A DNA stretch of 6,036 nt. Origin: an uncultured Lachnoanaerobaculum sp. (lineage in GTDB: Bacteria > Bacillota > Clostridia > Lachnospirales > Lachnospiraceae). Shown in pieces: positions 1-6,036 of this stretch. Location: contig NZ_CALLVU010000148.1 in the NCBI RefSeq assembly GCF_938015485.1, positions 1 through 6,036 of the forward strand, written 5' to 3'. Positions within the stretch are counted from its first letter, which is position 1; every line of letters starts with the position of its first letter. The translations under genes were made by a program, and so were the position numbers. The notes under the pieces were generated by a model. It worked only from the letters and a program-made list of their open reading frames with translations. It did no database searches and was not told where the DNA came from.

Positions 1-222
1 CTTCTCACAGTTATTCTCTATAACCTTACTTTTCAAATCATTTATATCATTTTCAAAAGAGTAATATCTCTGATTTGATAAATGTACTGAAAAAGGTATA
101 CCTTTTTGTATGACCATTTGTTTAATACACATTCTAGGAACTGTTGATAAATCAATTTCAAACTGATTGCAAATATCTTCAGCCTCAATTTTTAAATCCC
201 GATCAATCCTAAACTGTGTCAA
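1..222 (-). CDS. RelB/DinJ-family antitoxin, 3' end outside window, start region possibly damaged
   Basis: Seventy-four codons without a stop run off the window. The product starts TQFRIDRDLKIEAEDICNQF, followed by IDLSTVPRMCIKQMV and KGIPFSV. This is the ribbon-helix-helix DNA-binding N-terminus of RelB/DinJ antitoxins, which neutralise a RelE/YafQ-type mRNA-cutting toxin and repress their own operon; the toxin gene would lie beyond position 1. The start is unclear. An in-frame TAA lies at 231-229, and the only start codon near the family's N-terminus is TTG at 222-220, which has no ribosome binding site at a normal distance. The nearby GAGAGG (246-241) is placed for a TTG at 236-234 that is in another frame and gives MNKHT then stop. 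Joining MNKHT to TQFRID would restore a typical DinJ N-terminus, so an indel is likely. Pro29 in the first helix, where the family normally has Ala, Ile or Leu, also hints at decay. Same strand as the cas operon, 68 bases after it. Confidence 0.72.
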   Translation of the reverse strand, partial: MTQFRIDRDLKIEAEDICNQFEIDLSTVPRMCIKQMVIQKGIPFSVHLSNQRYYSFENDINDLKSKVIENNCEK

Positions 223-290
223 GTATGTTTATTCAAAACACCTCTCTTTTTATTTCTTTAATCTCTTCAAATCTGAAATAGATTTTTATA

Positions 291-2258
291 TTATTCTCCG
301 GTCTTTTTTAGCACAGGAAAAGCAATTTTTTCATATAAATCACTTTCATTGTCATTTCCGGTAAATATATCTGCAGGATAAGACAACTTATATAATACTG
401 TGGCTTTTTTGCCTCCAAGCTTCATATTTTCAGAAAACCATTTTGCTGAAGACATATTTACGTCATTCGGATCGCTGCTTCGTTTACCTTCACCATCCAA
501 TACATAAGGATAAGATACCTCTTTCTTATTTAGTGTATTGAAGTTTAAGACATGTTTTAAATCAGGGGCATTTTCAAATAGATCTACCTTAGCCACTTTA
601 TTATTAACATCACTTTGGCTATTTGATAGTAAAACATAATTTCCATCTTCTACTGTTCTTTCTTTATACCCAACCACTATAATTTTGACGCTGCCATATC
701 CTAAAGGCTTTCCATGACCTATTTTGAAACAGTACTTTCCGTCTTCTTCATTTTCACCTAAACACAACAACCATAATACATGCTCTAACTGGGCATCTGT
801 CAAGTCTTCATAATATACAGAAAAGGAAAATATCCCTGATTTAATCCCCTCTATTGTTGTATCGGCATTATTTATATCTGTATTTTCAGAAGCGTGATGC
901 CAATAAAATTTTCTGCCTCGTATATCACTTCCTTCTGCATCATACCCTTGATTATAATCACTTGTAATAGCATAAAACGGAAGATAAGATGGATGTGGGC
1001 TACGTAATGGAGATAATGAATATTTCTTAAGTTCTATATCTTCATCTATAATTATATCCGAAAAACGCACACGACTTGCAATTCCCTTTTCCTCATTTTT
1101 TCCTGTTACACCAAATATTCGGCATGCGGGACAAAGATTATTTCTGCTTGTACAAGGTTTCCTTTCTCCCAAAAGTTCGTCCATACCTTTTTCGTAATTA
1201 TAACGACCTATACCGGCAAAAGACAAATACACCTTATTTTGCCCGGTTTCATCTTGTTTAATTTTTTTATACCATACCGGCAAAGCCTCAATCTTGCCCT
1301 CAATCTTGCCATTTTCAAAGCTTTCAAAATCAACTTGATCATATCCATGATGAAATATTCCATCTTGATCCTTAGTCAAATTCTTGTTGATTTTTTCATT
1401 TTGATATATTTTTATTGTTTCCTTTAATTTTTGATAAGCCAACTCTAAATTTTCACTTAAAATATTCGGCTCTTTCTTATCAATAAAAATACTTTCATGT
1501 CTTTTTTTACTTATATACTCACCGATATACATATAGCCTTGCTTAATTGTGGCTCCATTATTATCCTTATTGTTTTCAGAGACTTCATTATCTCTACTGT
1601 TATGCTCAGTACTGTATTCAAGTTCTGATTCAAGCATGTCCTCCGTAATATCTGACTTTTTAATAACTTTCTTCACAAAATACTTGCCCTTTTTAGAAGT
1701 TCTTCCTTCAAAATATATTGTATCTCCATATCTATATTTTCTCCTAAGTTCTTCCTGAGTGGCAATACACCAAACATTATCCGTATCATCATTTCTATTA
1801 CTTTTGTAATCTCCTACTTTAAATAGGTACGCTCTGGCAGACTTTAACACAAGTTTATTATCAACCCACATCAGTAGTCCCGGTTCAAACGGCGCCTTTG
1901 TCCTTGTAGAAATATTTTGAGAAGATCCGGCTGTAACAAAACATGAGTTTGTCAATGCTTCATATGTACTTCTGATAGGACCTCTTAAAGAACTTCCGGG
2001 AATTATATACCTGATATTCTCAGAATTACCTATACTCATAAATGGATATTCAACATTTTTATCATCTGTAAGTCCTGTAGCTTTCTCTACATCCGGAATC
2101 AGAAGTGGTGTTTTTACAATTAATTTACAAGATATAACTCCCGTATGAAGCTTTTCATTCTCTTCAATTTCTTTGAAACGTTCTACATCCTTTTTACTCC
2201 TTACAAAAGTATATGGATTTATTACAAACTTTTCTTGAGAAAATTCATAATTAGGCAT
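291..2258 (-). CDS. TIGR03986-family CRISPR RAMP protein (Cas7 with large insertion)
   Basis: The 655-residue protein begins with the NPYTFV segment (14-19) usual at the N-terminus of TIGR03986 RAMPs. It continues with KTPLLIPD (49-56), IIPGSSLRGPIRSTYEAL (85-102), LCPACRIFG (375-383), RVRFSD (396-401), SPLRSPHPS (416-424), RGRKFYWHH (447-455) and GHGKPLGYGSV (514-524), followed by a C-terminal extension (about 530-655). The conserved Cas7 core is split between about 125 and 370 by a long insertion that is rich in Lys, Glu and Asn and very polar at 215-235. Cys369, Cys376 and Cys379 may bind a metal. At the place where Csm3 has its cleavage Asp, about 15 residues before the P of IPGSS, I see E-Y-P-F (70-73). 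RNA cleavage by this subunit is therefore doubtful, although Asp65 and Asp66 are nearby. It likely corresponds to the Cas7-insertion subunit of III-D2 complexes. The ATG lies inside the end of the Csx19-like gene, five bases after AGGAGG. It is the last cas gene of the operon here. Confidence 0.9.
   Translation of the reverse strand: MPNYEFSQEKFVINPYTFVRSKKDVERFKEIEENEKLHTGVISCKLIVKTPLLIPDVEKATGLTDDKNVEYPFMSIGNSENIRYIIPGSSLRGPIRSTYEALTNSCFVTAGSSQNISTRTKAPFEPGLLMWVDNKLVLKSARAYLFKVGDYKSNRNDDTDNVWCIATQEELRRKYRYGDTIYFEGRTSKKGKYFVKKVIKKSDITEDMLESELEYSTEHNSRDNEVSENNKDNNGATIKQGYMYIGEYISKKRHESIFIDKKEPNILSENLELAYQKLKETIKIYQNEKINKNLTKDQDGIFHHGYDQVDFESFENGKIEGKIEALPVWYKKIKQDETGQNKVYLSFAGIGRYNYEKGMDELLGERKPCTSRNNLCPACRIFGVTGKNEEKGIASRVRFSDIIIDEDIELKKYSLSPLRSPHPSYLPFYAITSDYNQGYDAEGSDIRGRKFYWHHASENTDINNADTTIEGIKSGIFSFSVYYEDLTDAQLEHVLWLLCLGENEEDGKYCFKIGHGKPLGYGSVKIIVVGYKERTVEDGNYVLLSNSQSDVNNKVAKVDLFENAPDLKHVLNFNTLNKKEVSYPYVLDGEGKRSSDPNDVNMSSAKWFSENMKLGGKKATVLYKLSYPADIFTGNDNESDLYEKIAFPVLKKTGE
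1287..1310. repeat. Perfect 12-base tandem duplication in the insertion-bearing Cas7 gene
   Basis: The 12-mer CTCAATCTTGCC (plus strand) occurs twice head to tail with no mismatch. In the protein it gives GKIEGKIE (317-324), near the end of the large insertion. An exact in-frame repeat of this kind in coding DNA suggests a recent slippage duplication in a tolerant segment. Confidence 0.9.
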
Positions 2259-2763
2259 TTTTACCTCCTGAAGTTTTTGACCAATCTAATGTCTTAGCAT
2301 CACTAAATTCAACACAGCGAAAATCTTTTATATAAGCTTGACCTGTTGGTGTTACACCAAAATAATGTCGAATTATTACAGCAGCAAATCCTAAGTTACC
2401 TTCAAAAACCGATTTTGGTATAGTATAAACTCCTCCTCCGGTTGATCTGACGCAGTTACCTTCCAACTTTTTTGTTGTATCAATATCTAAAATTTGTTGT
2501 TGATCAAAATAATCTATCTCCGGTTTTAAATCAGTATCATTTGTCACATAGTAGCAGAATTCATCTTGCAGATCCAGGCGGAATAATCTTCTCTCTTCAT
2601 TTTTATTGAAAATTCTGATTTCCAATAACTTATTTTCAGATATATCTATATCTTTATCCGGCAATTTTAATACTGTATAACGATCCGTACATTGGATCAA
2701 AGCATAACCTCTAAAATCTTTATTTATATTCAAAAAGTCAACTAAAGACTTTACTTCCGACAT
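2251..2763 (-). CDS. Csx19-like type III-D CRISPR accessory subunit
   Basis: A small protein of 170 residues with no signal peptide or membrane segment. Motifs that recall the Csx19 (TIGR03984) family are LLEIRIFNKNEERRLFR (46-62), the E-x-x-Y-x-x-x-Q-x-x-L-type stretch around IDYFDQQQILD (83-93), TGGGVYTIP (108-116) and IRHYF followed by GQAYIKDFR (131-149). Csx19 occurs only with type III-D loci and is a component of the Synechocystis III-Dv complex; its exact contribution is not settled in my knowledge. Position strongly supports the call, since it sits between the double Cas7 and the insertion-bearing Cas7. The ATG at 2763 is preceded by GGAGG six bases upstream, and the last codons overlap the next gene by 8 bases in another frame. 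The family is divergent and short, so the assignment rests on motif memory plus context. If wrong, it is still an effector-operon small subunit. Confidence 0.72.
   Translation of the reverse strand: MSEVKSLVDFLNINKDFRGYALIQCTDRYTVLKLPDKDIDISENKLLEIRIFNKNEERRLFRLDLQDEFCYYVTNDTDLKPEIDYFDQQQILDIDTTKKLEGNCVRSTGGGVYTIPKSVFEGNLGFAAVIIRHYFGVTPTGQAYIKDFRCVEFSDAKTLDWSKTSGGKNA
2264..2269 (-). promoter_or_regulatory. Ribosome binding site of the insertion-bearing Cas7 gene
   Basis: A perfect AGGAGG on the minus strand lies five bases before the ATG at 2258. It also encodes the Ser-Gly-Gly near the end of the Csx19-like protein, and it decides the start that gives the family-typical N-terminus. Confidence 0.85.
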
Positions 2764-2764
2764 A

Positions 2765-4054
2765 TTATTCCTCCACTTTGCAATAAGCTAATATATTTTT
2801 ATACAGTTCACTTCCATCACTGGAAAATTCCAAATCATTAACTTTTGTTACTTTAAAGATTCCTCTTCCGATAGAGGTTCCTCCACCTATAGCTAAAAGT
2901 CCTTCGTGAAGATCGGAAAGAGCTACTGCAAGAGACTTTATAAAATCTAAATCTATCTCTTTATATAAATCAAAATAAATCTCCAAAACAGTTGTACCGC
3001 CATAGTAGATTTGCTCAGTAAATAATGCACCGTCTACTGTACTTCCGGTGAAACGGTCAATTGCATTTCTTGAAATAACTTTAGATACAGAGTTTTTTAG
3101 CTGACTTTCCGAAAAGAAAATTTTTGAACGTATTTTCCCATCTTCTCCACCTTTTCCAAAGTACTTACTCACATTTGGGTAAAATAATTTCATTCTATGC
3201 CCAATAGCACCTGCCCAAGTCGTTCCCGGAATTACAGGAACTTCCTCAAGCTTACCTGATTTATTTTTTTGACGTACTATAAGCTGTTTCATATCAGGAA
3301 CTTGCTTTACACCTTCCTTGATTTCTGTAGTATACTGACGGATTGAAATACCGCCTTGTAAAGCCAGTTCAAGTGTAATCTTTTTATTTTCCAAAAAAAC
3401 TTTATCACTTTTTGATATCTCTGAGCTTTTTTTCAACCAATCATATGTATACATATCAAAGTCCAGCCAACCGCTTCCCTGTTTTGTATCAAAAGAAAAT
3501 TCCTTTTTGAAAATCTTGAAATTTCCTACTCTACCATATCCTCTACTAATCTTACTGCCAAAAAAGATAGGAATATTATACAAAACCTCTGCCAACTTAT
3601 TAAAAGCATCTTCTTCTGATTCATTTGCATCCATATCTCTTTCTATAAATGTTCTGAAAATTATGCCGCTTTCCAATATTTCTCTATCAAACTTAGCTCC
3701 CGGTATTCCATATTTATAATCATCCAAAGCTACCCCGTCTCTTCTTGATACAAAATACTCTTCTGACTGTATATAAGCATCATACACTCTAAATTGGCTT
3801 TCCGTTATCGTTTTATTATCATTACAATTATCTCTTATACTTCCAAAGTACCTCTGCGTCCATTCATCACCCATTACTTTTTTACATGCATCACGAAATA
3901 CACCTGCAACAGCACTTCCGGGAATATAAGGTATTCCTCTTGAGTTAAGTACTATATCCTGATCTGTTTTTTCATTTTTTCCATTTCCTATGCTTAAAGG
4001 AGAAAGAAGTGTAAACTCTATCTTTAGATATTGTTTTTTTAATATGTTTTTCAT
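2765..4054 (-). CDS. Type III-D CRISPR tandem Cas7 (Csm3-like, two RAMP domains; Cas7-2x-like)
   Basis: This 429-residue protein contains two Cas7/Csm3-like RAMP domains. Domain 1 (about 8-185) has PLSIGNG (19-25), an Asp at 31 in the D-x-x-I-V position that matches the Csm3 cleavage aspartate, IPGSAVAGVFR (44-54), RRDGVALDD (104-112) and the glycine-rich loop SRGYGRV (170-176). Domain 2 (about 224-405) repeats the pattern: GGISIRQ (234-240), Asp254 in VPDMKQL, IPGTTWAGAIGHR (275-287), RNAIDRFTGSTVDGALF (329-345) and GGGTSIGRGIFKV (390-402). In type III effectors such domains form the crRNA-binding backbone and cut target RNA at 6-nucleotide intervals. Both candidate aspartates are present, so two cleavage sites are predicted (inference by alignment from memory). 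The ATG overlaps the previous stop by 4 bases and follows an AGGAGG site. The stop is 1 base before the next ATG. A double Cas7 in one chain is a hallmark of the III-D2 layout. Confidence 0.9.
   Translation of the reverse strand: MKNILKKQYLKIEFTLLSPLSIGNGKNEKTDQDIVLNSRGIPYIPGSAVAGVFRDACKKVMGDEWTQRYFGSIRDNCNDNKTITESQFRVYDAYIQSEEYFVSRRDGVALDDYKYGIPGAKFDREILESGIIFRTFIERDMDANESEEDAFNKLAEVLYNIPIFFGSKISRGYGRVGNFKIFKKEFSFDTKQGSGWLDFDMYTYDWLKKSSEISKSDKVFLENKKITLELALQGGISIRQYTTEIKEGVKQVPDMKQLIVRQKNKSGKLEEVPVIPGTTWAGAIGHRMKLFYPNVSKYFGKGGEDGKIRSKIFFSESQLKNSVSKVISRNAIDRFTGSTVDGALFTEQIYYGGTTVLEIYFDLYKEIDLDFIKSLAVALSDLHEGLLAIGGGTSIGRGIFKVTKVNDLEFSSDGSELYKNILAYCKVEE
2770..2774 (-). promoter_or_regulatory. 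Ribosome binding site of the Csx19-like gene
   Basis: GGAGG on the minus strand lies six bases before the ATG at 2763. It is contained in the last codons (Val-Glu-Glu) of the tandem Cas7 gene, so both genes are read from one message. Confidence 0.8.
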
Positions 4055-6036
4055 AACTTATCTCCCTCCTTCAAATCTGTATTTATAGAAACTTCTGAAA
4101 ACTTATTTAGGTATTTTTGATTAGTCAAAACCTCCATCAAAAGTTCTCCCCAGAATGACTTTACTATTTCTTTGGCTTTTTTATCGTTATTTTCTTTTTC
4201 TGCTTTTATATTTTTTTCAGTCTGACAAACAGACAATATTTCCATCAATTCCCTCATGTACTTTTCTTCTTTATTACTTGTACATTGTAGAATTTTTTCA
4301 CTATCTAATATTCCTTCTTTATTACAAAAATACATTTGTAACAGATCCGTTATTTCCTTTTTTCCCTTTTCCCCCTTTATCGAATTCACTTTATTCCAAA
4401 ACTCCTTAAATGAGTTTATCCCTTCTGTATTTTGCTCTATACTTTCTGTAAGCATTAAAGTAATCCTACCTAAAGTAGATGGAGACATATCAAATTTTCT
4501 TTCTGTTACCTTATCAAGAAGTCCTGACATAATACATCCATACATCTCCTTTTGGCAGATAATAGACAGCATAGGTCGAATTATATCAGGTATATTTATG
4601 TTTTGTGTTGACGGATTGTTCTCTTCATTTTTCATTTCATTTTGATCTTGATTTTTTTTATCTATACCTTGTATATCATAAGGAATTTTTTTACTGCAAA
4701 ACATCTGAATTTCTCCATATCCCTCATGATTACGCTTTCCAACCCATGATTTATTTATTTCATACGGAAGTTTCTGCCCCTTATTTTGCGATGCATCCTT
4801 ACGGATCTTATATACAAAAACTGATCCGGATTGAATACAAGGCATTACGGCTCTCGGTAAATTCCATACACCTTGGTATCCGTGAACAATATATTCCTCT
4901 ACAATACAATACGGACAGCTAACATCACCATCCATAATTTTTCCGTCTTTTGGCTCTTCAATTATCTTATCAAATCCTAATTCATTTGCTATCTGATAAT
5001 AAACCTTTTCCGGATCTACCGTTACTCCTGACTCACATTGAAATATCCCAGGAGATGCCAAAGAAATATAAATCACATCTCCGGCATTGATTTCAAGCTT
5101 CTTATTTTCACTCTTATACTTATTTATATTTATAATTTGGCATTTCCCATACTGAGCTGTTCTTGACTTTCCCAGTACAAGCCTTGTATTCTTGAGCAAA
5201 TTATATAATGTTCTGTAATGTTCTTTAGGGTATGAAATAGTACCGGCAAATACTTGTCCGGATTCTAATGCTGTCTGAGAGTACAGCAATTTATCATCTC
5301 CCCTTCTATGATGGAAAATAATTCTTTTGTTCGGTTCTATTTCCTCTACACAAATGCTTTCGTCTTCACCTATACAAATACTTACATACTTTCCCTTCAT
5401 TTTCTTAGGCTGATTACCATTCCCGGTATTAAGATTAGAATCATTGGAAAAAGAAATCTTATCCGAATATTGCAAGGTATTTACATAGACACCTGTCTTT
5501 TTTAGTTTATTTAGAAAATATGGAGCCGGGTAGTAACTTTTATTTCCATCATATATTGTAAAGTTTGAAAATTTTGTTTTTCCGTTTAAAAATAAGTCAA
5601 AAAAAACATCATCTTCCGCACTTGTACCGGCATTTGATAAATACGTCCCTGCCAGAGCACCTGCAAAAGTTCTTCCCGGAATAAATGATAATGTATCATT
5701 CTTATCTCCACCTGAGATAACTAACGGATCTATATTTTGTAAAAAAACTTTTATAGTTTCCACTCTGTCTGAAAAACCGTTATTAAATACCTGAACATTA
5801 TCAGATTTAGACTTGAATACACAAGTCACACTCCCTAGGCCTCTATTTCTGTTTATACCTATATTTCTGGTAGCTTTGGCTATATTCTCCAAATCATCTT
5901 TCCAACTCTTTTTATAGCGAATTCCTGCAGTAAACTTTAACGGTTTATCTTTTCTCTGTTCCATTGCTGTATATTGATTTATTACTCTAATAAATCGCAA
6001 AGAATTATCATATGCCACGCCGTCTTTGATTCTTGT
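4051..6036 (-). CDS. Type III-D CRISPR RAMP fusion, Cas7 (partial)-Csx10/Cas5-Cas11-like; 5' end outside window
   Basis: The frame is open to the window edge. A GTG at 6018 is probably not the start, because the six codons before it (TRIKDG) run smoothly into VAYDNSL, which resembles the conserved R-I-x-x-G-x-A stretch in the middle of Cas7 folds. Numbering from that GTG, residues 1-75 look like the second half of a Cas7 domain ending in the glycine-rich loop GINRNRGLGSV (54-64). Residues about 85-440 look like Csx10, the Cas5-type subunit of type III-D: FIPGRTFAGALAG (112-124), FHHRRGDD (235-242), LGKSRTAQYGKC (282-293), NLPRAVMP and SGSVFVYKI (386-405), and HEGYGEIQM (431-439). A polar Asn/Gln/Lys linker (about 446-475) leads to an all-helical tail (about 476-640) with S-x-LGR at 514-518, plausibly a Cas11 small subunit. 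The expected role is holding the crRNA 5' end and part of the backbone. The stop overlaps the next start (ATGA). The Csx10 call is firm; the Cas7 and Cas11 parts are inference. Confidence 0.85.
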   Translation of the reverse strand, partial: TRIKDGVAYDNSLRFIRVINQYTAMEQRKDKPLKFTAGIRYKKSWKDDLENIAKATRNIGINRNRGLGSVTCVFKSKSDNVQVFNNGFSDRVETIKVFLQNIDPLVISGGDKNDTLSFIPGRTFAGALAGTYLSNAGTSAEDDVFFDLFLNGKTKFSNFTIYDGNKSYYPAPYFLNKLKKTGVYVNTLQYSDKISFSNDSNLNTGNGNQPKKMKGKYVSICIGEDESICVEEIEPNKRIIFHHRRGDDKLLYSQTALESGQVFAGTISYPKEHYRTLYNLLKNTRLVLGKSRTAQYGKCQIININKYKSENKKLEINAGDVIYISLASPGIFQCESGVTVDPEKVYYQIANELGFDKIIEEPKDGKIMDGDVSCPYCIVEEYIVHGYQGVWNLPRAVMPCIQSGSVFVYKIRKDASQNKGQKLPYEINKSWVGKRNHEGYGEIQMFCSKKIPYDIQGIDKKNQDQNEMKNEENNPSTQNINIPDIIRPMLSIICQKEMYGCIMSGLLDKVTERKFDMSPSTLGRITLMLTESIEQNTEGINSFKEFWNKVNSIKGEKGKKEITDLLQMYFCNKEGILDSEKILQCTSNKEEKYMRELMEILSVCQTEKNIKAEKENNDKKAKEIVKSFWGELLMEVLTNQKYLNKFSEVSINTDLKEGDKL
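4064..4070 (-). promoter_or_regulatory. Ribosome binding site of the tandem Cas7 gene
   Basis: On the minus strand AGGAGGG lies nine bases before the ATG at 4054 and inside the coding end of the fusion gene. It fixes the start at this ATG and, with the ATGA stop/start overlap, implies translational coupling. Confidence 0.8.

Noticed and set aside
212..224. TTGACA on the minus strand, resembling a -35 box
   Set aside because: No TATAAT-like hexamer follows at 16-18 bases, and the bases are explained by the antitoxin codons TTG ACA.
269..285. Small inverted repeat AAATCT-5 bases-AGATTT after the last cas gene
   Set aside because: The stem is only 6 bp and AT-rich. The T-rich run follows it on the plus strand, opposite to the direction of the operon, so it is not a convincing terminator.
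2765..4054. Separate csm3 genes fused by a sequencing error
   Set aside because: Both Cas7 domains are complete and in one frame with a plausible linker (about 186-223), and tandem Cas7 chains are known in type III-D loci.
4256..4645. Plus-strand open frame of 129 codons
   Set aside because: It lies opposite the helical tail of the fusion gene. The product is Phe/Ser-rich with no recognisable domain, which is what the antisense of Lys/Glu-rich coding DNA gives.
4605..4922. Plus-strand open frame of 105 codons
   Set aside because: It is antisense to well-conserved Csx10 motifs, has no clear ribosome binding site and shows no family resemblance.
1..6036. CRISPR repeat-spacer array
   Set aside because: No regularly spaced repeated unit of about 25-40 bases was seen anywhere in the window; the only clear direct repeat is the 12-base duplication.

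Overview
The window is an AT-rich stretch in which every recognisable gene lies on the minus strand and is read from high to low coordinates. It carries most of a type III CRISPR-Cas effector operon. Low GC, strong AGGAGG-type ribosome binding sites and the protein families point to a Firmicute, probably of the Clostridia (a Lachnospiraceae-like host is possible). This taxonomic call is inference from composition and style only.

Layout in transcription order: (1) 6036-4051, a large RAMP fusion cut by the window edge at its N-terminus. It consists of the tail of a Cas7-like domain, a Csx10/Cas5-like region and a charged linker leading to a helical, Cas11-like C-terminus. (2) 4054-2765, a protein with two Cas7/Csm3-like domains in tandem. 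(3) 2763-2251, a small Csx19-like protein. (4) 2258-291, a Cas7-like protein of the TIGR03986 type, whose conserved fold is split by an insertion of roughly 245 residues. The genes are joined by a 4-base overlap, a 1-base gap and an 8-base overlap, and each internal start has a good ribosome binding site inside the end of the gene before it. This is one tightly coupled transcript.

The set Cas7-Cas5-Cas11 fusion + double Cas7 + Csx19 + Cas7 with insertion matches the subunit inventory I recall for the type III-D2 (also called III-Dv) effector of Synechocystis. That complex is regarded as an intermediate between multi-subunit type III complexes and the single-chain III-E effector (Cas7-11/gRAMP). 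By analogy the products should assemble on a crRNA, with the Cas7 domains forming the backbone and cutting target RNA at backbone aspartates, the Cas5 region holding the crRNA 5' end, and the Cas11 region lining the complex. Cas10, the crRNA-processing nuclease, adaptation genes and the CRISPR array are not in the window. The start of gene 1 and any Cas10 upstream of it would lie beyond 6036, so cyclic-oligoadenylate signalling cannot be judged here.

After a short spacer (290-223) a fifth reading frame on the same strand (222-1, running off the window) encodes a RelB/DinJ-family antitoxin. Its start region looks disturbed: the only ribosome binding site points to a TTG in another frame that stops after five codons, so the gene is either decaying or started from an overlapping TTG. 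No CRISPR repeats, tRNA, rRNA, transposase or plus-strand gene was recognised.
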